Origin: Branchiostoma belcheri
Lineage: Eukaryota; Chordata; Leptocardii; Amphioxiformes; Branchiostomatidae
DNA: 64,000 nt
Assembly: GCF_001625305.1 (NCBI RefSeq)
Contig: NW_017803904.1
Span: 104,496 to 168,495 of the forward strand
Reading direction: 5' to 3'
Under the pieces are notes generated by a model. It was not told where the DNA came from. It was given only the letters and a program-made list of their open reading frames with translations, and ran no database searches. Shown piece by piece: positions 54,771 through 64,000 of this stretch (its first letter is position 1; every line of letters begins with the position of its first letter). The translations under genes were made by a program, and so were the position numbers.

Positions 54771-55719
54771 TAATGTAATAAAAGTAAAAGAGAAATATTG
54801 CATTTTCCTAAATCTTCAGCTAGTCAATATATAACTACACACAGCACTCAAGAAGCTCATCATACTCTAAATTGACAATTTTATCTTAAAAGTTATTAAC
54901 CAGGCATCTAGATTGCTATTGTTTTTTGTTTGTTTGTTTATCAAGATCTCCTTTAGTATAGTAAATTCCATACAGTTATTCCTGGAGTCCAGCAATGTAA
55001 AATGAAATAACAACAATAACTACTTTTAGCAATAATGATGATGAATAAAACATTCAAATTATGCTTAAATCATGACAAACTTGAAACAAAATCAGCATAC
55101 TGTATTGGAGATTAGAGGTCAAATAATAGACATAATATGTCTGAAATACAAGTAATAATTGATGTACTTTGCAATGAATGGAAAATTGAAGTAACAAAAC
55201 AGTAAACAAATATTTGACTGACACAAATAATAACAAAGTATAAAAAACAAATGAACCAATCTATATGCAATTAAATGTAATTCCTTTAAATCAAGTGATT
55301 AAATTAATGACTACAAAAGAACGGAAATCAATGCTAGATTGCTAGACATCTGATTTTGCTTTTGTTCAGAAAAAATAGATATGCAAGATGCATTCATGTT
55401 GTGTTTGAAGCTATAAGTATGAGATCGTCATTCTTTCTAAAACCCTTGATGTATGGTACCCTAGAAGTTTTGCCGTGTTTGAAACATTCCCTGTCAGCCT
55501 GTATGAAGGTTAGAGAACAATAAAAAGACATTCAATGATGCAGTGCTTGTTTTTGTTTTCTTCTTCATTCCATATAGGAGATTGTTATAGGTTATTTTAC
55601 AGTAACTAAAATGTATTTTGTATGCAATACCATACCAAACCGCTAGGATGGGTTTAAAAACGTCTTTATCGTAACATAATTGGGATCGTCTTTCCTTGTC
55701 TTCTGCATATATGAATATT
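54771..55719. other. AT-rich spacer, no gene seen
   Basis: Paralog of 40201-41189; no element ends or coding signal. Confidence 0.5.
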
Positions 55720-56075
55720 AAAACCTGCCCAAGGCGACCAGAGGACAGGTGGTCTCCTTGAAGAGGATCCCCTCACAACATGGCTGAGACATAATTGTTT
55801 TAGGTGAAGTTGTTTTAAGGTGAAATGCTGTAAGCATCTTCAGTACTGTCGTAAATGCAAGTGGGGAGGGTGGCACATGGAACAATTTACATCGAACAAA
55901 AGAATCAACACGATCAAAAATGGTGTAGTCGTCATGGGCAGGTTTGGACCTTGAGCGGGCACAACTCACGGCGGTCACGGTCGACCGCGTTGGCCAGGTG
56001 GTCACCTTGGACAGGTGGAAGTGACCGAGAAAAAGCAGTCACTTTGGCCAGGTCACTTTGGCAGGTTTGACTAAA
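55720..56075. repeat. Fragment of the mariner/pogo-like element (paralog)
   Basis: Matches 41190-41545 and retains GGCAGGTTTGACT at its right end, closer to the intact element at 36763-38167. Confidence 0.75.
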
Positions 56076-56644
56076 TCTGAAATTAACCACTACAGTCCAG
56101 AAAGCTATGTTAACGTTACGTTAGACGATTAGATATAGGGACACGTAATTTTAACACCTCGTAAAACTGAGATATTAATTTTCTATCAATTACATATGTA
56201 GTAACACTTATTGAAATAAAAAAAAACCCTTCCGTTTTTCTTCCTTGCCGTCTAACCTGAGGTACAAGTATACATACAGATTTATGACAAAGATCAATGT
56301 AATAATAAAGACTGGGTCGATCTGTTGTTTTCAATTTTTATGGTTCTAAACGTCCTCTTTAGTGCTAGATAAAGCTGACTAAACTGAGTTCTCACTCTCT
56401 TATCCCGTGTAAGTGGCACCAGACTAATGCTAGAATTAATCCAACAACCCACTCCAATAAATTTCTTCATTTTTTTAAAATATCCAAATCTTTTTTCAAG
56501 GCATGGCGATGGCACACTCAAGGTTTTTTACCTTATCTTAAAAAAAGCCATGTGTTTGCGTTCGCACGTACGTACAACAGAAATACTTATTTAAGTTATT
56601 TATGTCTAAGAGAGCAAATTCTTGTCACGTATCTTTTCCAAGTA

Positions 56645-56740
56645 CACAAGATCGGTGGCATGGCAGGATTTGAACTCGGGAACTCTTGGTTCCGAGCCGA
56701 ACGTTCTGCCGTTGCAAAAACATGGCCCCATAACATCAAA
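56645..56740 (-). repeat. SINE head fragment (paralog)
   Basis: Paralog of 42015-42115, with the same CCGAGTTCAAATCCTGCC B-box region. Confidence 0.65.
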
Positions 56741-57229
56741 TTTTATGTTTTCAGTTGAGTCATGACGGAATGGCTATGGAGTTTTACTATAATATATTTA
56801 TGGAATAGAAAAAAATAATTATTTGACCTACTATGGTTCGCTGTTGCATGAAGGGGAGGAATGAGGCACAGACGCCCCCTTGCGGAGCAGCAGTCTAACT
56901 ACATCCCCGAACACGGAAAAGATGTACTGTATTATTGTACAGCGCTGTTCCGGTGTAGTGATCTCGGTTCCTGGATCGTCGTTATCAAGGTTTGCACCTG
57001 CCTTTAACTATCCATGATTAAATTCTATTAATAATGACAAGGAGCTTTAAATAGATATGATCATCAGTAAATTACGTTTTCATATCGGTGATGTAATTTA
57101 GAAAAATAGTTAAAAGCAACATTTCGAACAACAAATCAAAGATTTCGGACTTCCCAGTTCCCGAAAGTATTTTGTTTTCGTAAATTTGAGAAGCTATGAA
57201 TGAATCTTGATGATATTTGGAGTGGAATG

Positions 57230-57330
57230 TTGGGCTTAGCGACATCGCCACTGGACAACTCCGCTCACTGATAGAGGACAGGGACGGGTGGAGAAGAAGA
57301 ACCCATTGTCTCCTGTCATGACATCTCCGA
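57230..57330 (+). pseudogene. LINE C-terminal remnant
   Basis: The frame LSDIATGQLRSLIEDRDGWR then RRTHCLLS resembles the DRD-x-WR end of LINE polymerases. It lies at the end of the segmental duplication. Confidence 0.4.
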
Positions 57331-57339
57331 TGTCCTCAT

Positions 57340-59701
57340 TCAAGGTTTAAGGTAGATAAGCAGTGATTGTGTAAACAGAGGTCATATTCAAAAATGGATC
57401 TGCGTCTTCCCGTGGTACTGCAGCGGGATATCTTTTTAGGGCTTTTAAACGACATAATTATAACGTCAAAAATTACAACTTGTAAAAAAATGTTTCGACA
57501 CTATCCTGAAAAGTAATCTGTGAATGAAAGAGACTACTTGGTAGTAATTTTTTACTGTATATATTGTGATGCGCGACTGACTAAGAACACAAAACGGTCC
57601 ACAACAGTCTAGGTTTTATTTAGTTAATTTATTATGTTAGTTTCGTGATTCATATTTCCTATGTTTGATACAGGAGGACATTGTACAAATAAAAAAAAAA
57701 GATAAAAAAGAACAGTCGTTTTTTTTCAGTCCTAGGTCGTAAGAAATTGTATGCATTGCACGTAGAGATCAAAAGGTGTCGCTAGTGTACTGTACATCGC
57801 ACCTGTGTGCAAAGCCTTGTCTACTTACTGTTTTTTTGGCGACGCCTCGGGGGCGGAGCCCTTAGTATAGTACTGCGATTGAATTGCCAGGAATTCTAAA
57901 TATTCCACGCACGCATTCCCTAGGGAATTCATTTTTGGCAACACCTTGCGGGTGAGGTCTTCCCTCCCAGCTGTTTAGCCGTTTTTCAATGACTTTGGAG
58001 CTTTTTCGACAGCTTGGTCAGGATCATTGTTTGGAATTGAACATGGTCAGCATTTGAAGTCAGATGTTTCAAATGAGATGTCGTGATTGTCTGAATATAA
58101 ACCAATATGTCACCGCGTTTGGTTGTTGTTTTTTTCTAGTAGATTTCCTTCTCTTTATGAAAAAGTATGTGTTTGGACATAAACCCAACGGATGAATTAT
58201 AAAGTTCTTTTCAATGCAACTATGTGAGGATAAAGGAAAGACGCAGAGACAAGGCTTTCCGCACACTGGGCACGGGAGACTTTTAAGACGGACTGGCTAT
58301 ATATATGACTATATGATACTGGATACGTTAACCCTTTCAGTCTTAACTGAGTTATCTTTTGCTTCTTGAACTGGCGTCCCTTGTTGTAGAAATCCTGTGT
58401 CTTTATACTTAGTATTCTCATACCTCCATGGTATTCTGTATTACCGCATAACAGTGGTACATCACTTCAGCAAAGAATAATACATTTGTTCAAAGAAACA
58501 AACATATTTGTAACCGGAGCAATAACAGGGACTACAATAACAGAGAACTGTCTAAGTAATTACAAGGGAACTGTTCGGAGTTTCATCAGGTCTTGCACTA
58601 TCATGTTCTTACAAGTTAGTTAGAGAGTGCAATCGTACCACTGCTCCCATATACACCGATTGTTCAGCATCTTCATGGTTTTTAAAATGTGTACATTCTC
58701 CTCGATTCGATTTGAACCGTCATTGGCGAGGTTTTCTAAATACATATAAAATAGGTCATTACAATATATACACTAAGATACCGTAAAACACAGGCAATGT
58801 ATCATCGTAGTACAGACGTATGTAAGTCACCCCAGTAATCTCTAACTGGTGTAAGGTTTACTGTGGCTAGCAATGTATTATATAGCCTGCACGTGATGGC
58901 TCTGCTACTGATCTGGTTCCTTCCCATGTTTCCTTCTTTCTGTCGACGATGCTACTACTTAATACACATATGATATCAACATGCTCCTTCTACCATCATC
59001 AACAATATCGAAACAAAATTTTACACAAAGGAGACTGGAGTCAGTTGTCATGATCAGCTCTGTGACCGGGAGGCTTGAGTCAGCTGTGACCACGGCTTCT
59101 GGCATATGTGATTGTCCCGGCTATAGCACGGCAACTGCCGGCTAGAGCTTGCGCACTAGCTAAGGCACATGGTATTGCAACTGTATGGAGAGAAGAAAGG
59201 CTGTCATTGGTCCGATAAGGTGTGAGGCTTGTTGCTAGTGTCAGGATAAAACAATAGACAGGACTTCACACATTGAAGGTATCTATACATGAAATACACA
59301 CCTACCATTATTGTATATGATACCTGGAAACCCCCGTTTAAATGGCTACCCTCTATCCACAGCAAGTTAGTTAACAGTAATATGCCTCTCACCGCGCCTC
59401 ATAAAGATCTCGGCCAAAACATATCGTGGTGCGAACGTCACCGTGAGCAAATGGTAGCGGTTTGAAATGTATTTCTTCAAAACAAGGTGTACATTTCCTA
59501 AACAAGTCATCGAAACGTAGAAAACAGTTGAAGACAAGGCTGATATAGAATGTGCGTCAAAAGTACACTTGACATGACAGCTGTGAACTGCATAAGTAGC
59601 AGTCCTTCTGCGCCTTATAAATTAACTTAGCCAAAACTGGCCGACGTTACCAAACATCCACACCCTGTAGAATTATGGATAAAAGTACGTATGAACTCAC
59701 C
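57340..59701. other. Intergenic, no gene seen
   Basis: AT-rich with a few GC-richer patches; no family signatures on either strand. Confidence 0.45.
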
Positions 59702-59779
59702 TTTTTATGTCTGTATCCCTGGTTGAGAGAAGGCAAAGGGGCTACGTATCTCCACGCCCGCCGGCCTGGGCAACTGTAG
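59702..59779 (-). other. Candidate exon of unknown gene
   Basis: On the minus strand a 78-bp stretch lies between a good acceptor (TTTCCCTACAG) and a good donor (AAAAAG/GTGAGT). Its frames contain stops or no family motif, so it would be untranslated or spurious. Confidence 0.2.
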
Positions 59780-59898
59780 GGAAACAGCGGTGATTAGCCT
59801 CGTGTCAACTGTCATTATAGAAAAGAAAAATATAGATAAGAAAAGATAAGAAAAAATATAACAACTTAGCGAACGTACGTCACAGGTCCTCCATTACA

Positions 59899-60350
59899 AA
59901 ACTAAGAATCAGTTGTCACAAATTACGAATTGAATCAGGAAGACATTACCGCACTCCTCTAGAACAAAGAACCTGTCAATTCTGTAGTTTAGGCCAAATA
60001 GAAGATGAAATACATTTCACCATAGATTGCCCCTTGTATAGTAGAGATAGACTCATATTTTTTAAGCCATGTATTAAGTATATTTCCCCACTTCAAAAAT
60101 TTGACTAGTAAAGAGAAATTTGTATTCCTTTTAACTTTCGATAAACCTACTCTAAGTGATCTCACAGCCGCATAAATCCATACAATCACTACTAAGCGAG
60201 ATGAAGCCGAAAAGAATAGAAATTAGACATTTATTTACGCTCTTATATGTTCATTTGTATGTAATGTATATGTTTATGTTCATGTTCTGTACCCATGCGA
60301 CCTGTACTTAGTTCTGTAGAACACAAATAAAGGTCTTCATTATCATCGCG
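59899..60350 (+). pseudogene. 3' end of a LINE (zinc-knuckle tail and 3' UTR)
   Basis: The frame from 59899 reads LRISCHKLRIESGRHYRTPL, then QRTCQFCSLGQIEDEIHF and DCPLYSRDR, the C-x2-C-x-H-x-C tail (R.C..C...EDE.HF...CP.Y...R) of non-LTR polymerases. It stops at 60106 and continues in another frame (TSKEKFVFLLTFDKPTLSDL). The 3' UTR ends AAATAAAGGTCTTCATTATC. Confidence 0.8.
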
Positions 60351-60353
60351 GGA

Positions 60354-60683
60354 ATGTCTGCTAACAACTCACCCCCTGGTCGTACTGGCTCGACTTTCCA
60401 CAAACGAATCGAGACGGGATATGAAGTTCCAAAACCAAAGGCAAAGTCAACTTTTGGGGCCATAGTGAAGGACAGACTAACAAAAAGGCCAGGCAGGAGG
60501 ATTAGGAAAAAAATAGCCGAACAGGAAAGGGCAAATTTAGCGGAGAGAAAAAATACTAGGGCACAAAAGAACGGGGCTAGACGGGGCAATAAAAACACAA
60601 CAAAGCATGGGAAAGCGCATCAAAAATGGAAAACCAGCTTTCAGAAACAATACAGCCACAGAAGGGCAGGAAATGACCAGTGA
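60354..60683 (+). other. Unrecognised basic ORF, 109 residues
   Basis: MSANNSPPGRTGSTFHKRIE opens a lysine/arginine-rich frame (about a third basic) starting right after the LINE tail. Coherent protein-like sequence continues in another frame after the stop (EGRPLHHRGNWDKMAQECKM), suggesting a frameshifted remnant, possibly of a nucleic-acid-binding retroelement protein. I do not recognise a family. Confidence 0.3.
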
Positions 60684-60789
60684 GGGGCGACCGTTACACC
60701 ACAGGGGTAACTGGGACAAGATGGCACAGGAATGCAAGATGCGACACAAACAAAGGACCACCCGTGAAGTGACGCTTAGATAGGGATTC

Positions 60790-62233
60790 TCAGAAACTGA
60801 AACTCGGCTTTTCTAACCGGAGAAAAACGTTCTATCCGAAAAAGTTGGGGTACGGGAAAAGCAATAACGCCAAAAGCGCCACAAAATCAGCCGGACAAAG
60901 TGAACTATAAACTTAGCAAAGTTTGGAAAACAGGCCGAGAAAGCTAGCCGAAAATGCGGAACACGTGGGGACGCTTAGCAGATGGTCAAAGCTACGAACT
61001 ATACGAAGTGTGTGGCAACTTTTAACGAAAATTCTAGCAATTACAGCAGCGTTCACAGGACAACAACTTGACGTACAATCCGGTATGGGAACCAGTGTAG
61101 AATTTAGGAGGAATCAGTGTAGTATTTCGGGGATCTCGGTTTAGTTCTTGGTCTAACTTTACTTACGTCACGGTTACGCGTCTATCTGATTTGCTAGTTA
61201 ACCAAGTAAAACACAGAGCCGGGTCGATTTCGATTGTACGGGTTGCTGTATTGTGATCTGCTGTATATATACAAAGTCAATGGTCTAGTCTTAGAGTTAC
61301 AGTGGTCTAGTTTCGGATCTAAGTTACAGGAGTGGAACCTACAAGGGATATGAACTACAGAGAGCTAATACAGAGTGTGTGTTACTAACCTGGGGTCCTG
61401 TGGTCGACTGAATCCTGACGCTGACTGCTCTCACCAGTCATTGGCTAAATGAGCATGTAAATGAGCGTCCTGCTTGTGGAAAAGGACGCGTGAAGAGAGC
61501 AAATGGTTTTAACGAGCTCTGATTGGTCAATTCCAGAAAAGTTTGAGCGTGGCCCGTGCGATACAAACAAGATGACCCCGTGTGGTACAAACCGGGAATT
61601 CCCCGTGCACGTAGTGCACTGGTCAACGTAAACCTAGCGGGCGAGGATCGGCTTTCGTGTCCGGCCAAGTCCGGCATAAATTTCCCTTTCTTAATGCCAA
61701 TCTGTCGTTTTTGTTTTCTTTGTGTCTTTCTAAAGGGTTGTGATAACCTACTCTACTCGGGTGGTATTTTCGTGCGCGCTCGCTAGTACGTAACGTATAT
61801 ACACGGCGGCGATCTGGCACTGCGTTATTTCTACCGTAGCGGGTCTAAACAAGACGCAAGATTCCTATTTTGGGGTATAAAATGTTGTCACAGTGGTAAT
61901 ACACTATTTGAAACGGACCTATACGAAGTACCTTTCTTTGGCGACGCTAGGGAAAACAGCATCTCTCGATAAACAGAGATAAATACTTAGATCCTGAGGG
62001 GGTGCCTTAATTCCGACCTACCCCTAATTCCGTACTAGTTTGAAAAATCCTGGTTGCGGCGTTATGCATGGGAGCACGTGCCTAAAAATAACCACAAGAA
62101 TGGACAAAGTTTTTGTGATGATGTCCGTAATCTCACAAAGTTTGTTTTAGTTCGTACACTCCGACAACAGACGAGTGAAAAATCTGTTTAAATTCGACGC
62201 TTGTTCGTTACCGTTACCTCAGAAGGGAGTTAG
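60790..62233. other. Intergenic, no gene seen
   Basis: 61440-61700 is GC-richer with two CCAAT-type words (ATTGGCTAA, GATTGGTCAA), possibly promoter-like for the minus-strand neighbourhood. No coding signal. Confidence 0.35.
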
Positions 62234-62780
62234 TCACGAAAAGGAACTTAGCCACGGAGGGAGTTTGGGCATTGGCCCGTCAATAATTAACTCGTTCCCC
62301 GGACAGTCTGCCTCGCCCAGCATGATCTCCTTCCCAGGATCGTCTGTGTGACGAACCCAGGCGCCAGAAGCCATCATGCGGCTGTATAATGTATTGCACA
62401 AAAGACTCACACACGCATATTCAATAGGGTTCTTTAATAGGACGCTGTGTAGGAGCATGTGGCGGTCTAAAGCCCCGCGGACACTTTTGTAATACTGGAT
62501 GTTTCCCAGATCGGACAAGTGTAGGCCGTCAGGCGCAAAGTAGTTTGCAATTTGGGTTGCGTCTCCACAGACGTCTGTGGTCCCATACTGTGACCTTGGG
62601 GTAGTTCTGCACAAGTCCCTTCAGCGCCTCCGTGAATTTCTGAAGGCGCTGAGGAAAGTCAGACATGTTAGGTGGAATATGGAGACACCAGATATCTGGG
62701 GAACCTTGGACGAGCGCCCGGTCTGCTTTCTGGTGGAGACCCACTGGGTGTACACGTAGCGTGTCTATTATATATGGCAA
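62234..62780 (-). pseudogene. SGNH/GDSL-hydrolase-like ORF, frameshifted and N-terminally incomplete
   Basis: Two overlapping minus-strand frames. The first (62780-62529) reads LQKFTEALKGLVQNYPKVTV then WDHRRLW. The second (62614-62234) continues FAPDGLHLSDLGNIQYYKSV RGAL. DGLHLS is the D-x-x-H block carrying the catalytic Asp and His of SGNH hydrolases. The upstream serine (GDS) block is not found in the window. A frameshift near 62550 joins the parts. Such domains also occur in retroelement ORFs, so it may be element-derived rather than a host esterase (inference). Confidence 0.5.
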
Positions 62781-62789
62781 TACCTATTA

Positions 62790-63130
62790 TAAAGCTCATC
62801 CTTATTTGGTAATACTTGCGTCAGATACCATTCTTTTCTAATAACTATACCTTACTCACGTACTTCCTAAATAATCAAACATAAATCCATACGAATGTGA
62901 GTTACAGCTCAGGGTACACATTTCATCAGTCGTTGATGCATGCATCATATTAGCATCCTCAAAAACAAACAATACAACTTCCTACATACAATACGGTGTT
63001 AAAAACACACACATTTTGACATACTAGTAGTACTAAAACAACAATCCGTTATAAGAAAAATTCCTTTTAAACAAGGTATATCAAAAGGGTTACAAATTTA
63101 TACTATAATATAACTAGAGGTCCCCGATCT
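62790..63130. other. AT-rich spacer, no gene seen
   Basis: No repeats or coding signal recognised. Confidence 0.5.
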
Positions 63131-63132
63131 CA

Positions 63133-64000
63133 TACCTTCGCCAAATGATGATAATCTTTATGACTGACAAATTATAGATTATTCTCCCTGATTTAACAAA
63201 TAGGGTGCTCATTTCCATTCTCATTTTCATGGATATCAATTTATCATATTCGCAATGTACAGTCTTATTTTAACAAACAATGCCATTCTAGCATTTCCTA
63301 ATAGATTATGCAAATGAGGTCCTAATTTGAATACATTATGTTTTCATGAGATAAAGATAAGTGTTCACCTTCACTTATCTTTCAAATACCACAAGTATGA
63401 AATTCCAGGCACTTATCATTACATAATTATAAAATTAATTATGCAAATTAGGTCTTCATTTACATAATCAATATCTGCCTGTGTTTCTCTCGTTCTCAAT
63501 TACCAATTTCACGAGCTTTAATAGTCCTATCATGGAATGCAGCTGATTTATAGAATTTCCCCATAAATTATGCAAATCACATAATTATATCAAGCATCAC
63601 GTAAGCTACCTACATACCAACAATAACGACTATCTATCAACCGGTTCTTGAGTTATCCTCTTTTGAATACTTTCAAACATATAGCCCTGCAGTTCCAGAG
63701 CAAGCCGCTAGGGGGTCTAAACTCACGTCACTTCTTCCCCAGCACAAGAGCTACCTACCATCTAAACTTCGTCACACTAACATGTTTAGATCATGAGATA
63801 TGAAAACCGGAAGTTTAGCTGCAGTACCATAACAAGCGGCTAGGGGGCCCCAAATCTAATTATTTTGAGGTCTCATCAAGACCTACCCACCTACCAAATA
63901 TCAAGACAATCTATCAAGGCCTTCTCAAGTTATCTTGTTTACAGACACACAGACACACACACACATACACGAACGCCTCTGAAAACATAACCTTCTTGGC
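63133..64000 (-). mobile_element. Octamer-rich MITE, cut by window end
   Basis: Starts ATACCTTCGCCAAATGATG like 13016 and ends AAAACATAACCTTCTTGGC at the last base, a few bases short of the expected terminus. Interior carries AATTATGCAAAT several times and ACACAGACACACAC. Confidence 0.8.

Larger units (their letters stand above)
52861..57220. repeat. Segmental duplication, copy 2
   Basis: Collinear with 38284-42725. The two noncoding parts remain highly similar, including the dead RT fragment, showing the duplication is fairly recent. Confidence 0.9.

Overview
This is eukaryotic, animal genomic DNA. The genes are split by GT-AG introns, the intergenic DNA is packed with short inverted-repeat transposons, tRNA-derived SINEs and LINE fragments, and there is one assembly gap (N run 50348-50578). 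Heavily shuffled extracellular domains (CUB, LDLa, Frizzled, kringle, sushi), fibrinogen-domain lectin genes and the repeat landscape fit an invertebrate deuterostome, most likely a lancelet (Branchiostoma). The organism call is inference; no database was consulted.

Layout. (1) 1-15784 (+): the 3' eighteen exons of one gene whose 5' end lies outside the window. It encodes CUB, LDLa, Frizzled-CRD, kringle and sushi domains followed by a complete Cys-loop ligand-gated ion channel subunit. All exon phases agree and the summed exons are in frame (883 codons plus stop). This chimera is the outstanding item of the window. (2) 17975-18976 (-): an intronless EamA/SLC35G-type membrane transporter. (3) 19-29 kb: no convincing gene; hairpin elements, an octamer-rich repeat family and other repeats. 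(4) 29255-39092 (+): a four-exon gene for a type II membrane fibrinogen-related protein (cytoplasmic repeat tail, one transmembrane helix, short stalk, fibrinogen domain). (5) 46445-53690 (+): a secreted fibrinogen-related protein with a signal peptide, a duplicated acidic stalk module and a fibrinogen domain, with a likely TATA promoter and untranslated first exon upstream. (6) 57-64 kb: LINE tail, a frameshifted SGNH-hydrolase-like ORF and a copy of the octamer-rich repeat.

The two fibrinogen-domain exons and about 3.5 kb of DNA downstream of each (RT fragment, mariner-like fragment, SINE fragment) are a segmental duplication. Within the fibrinogen domain a stretch of about 160 bp is identical, while the C-terminal, ligand-facing part differs mostly at amino-acid-changing positions. 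This looks like a pair of recognition molecules, one membrane-bound and one secreted, diversifying their binding face.

The introns record transposon history unusually clearly: a piggyBac-type MITE with TTAA ends nested inside a mariner-like element, a Harbinger-like element with a TAA target duplication and an empty paralogous site, a MITE with a perfect 9-bp target duplication, and a 203-bp-arm inverted repeat ending 24 bp before the channel's M1 exon.
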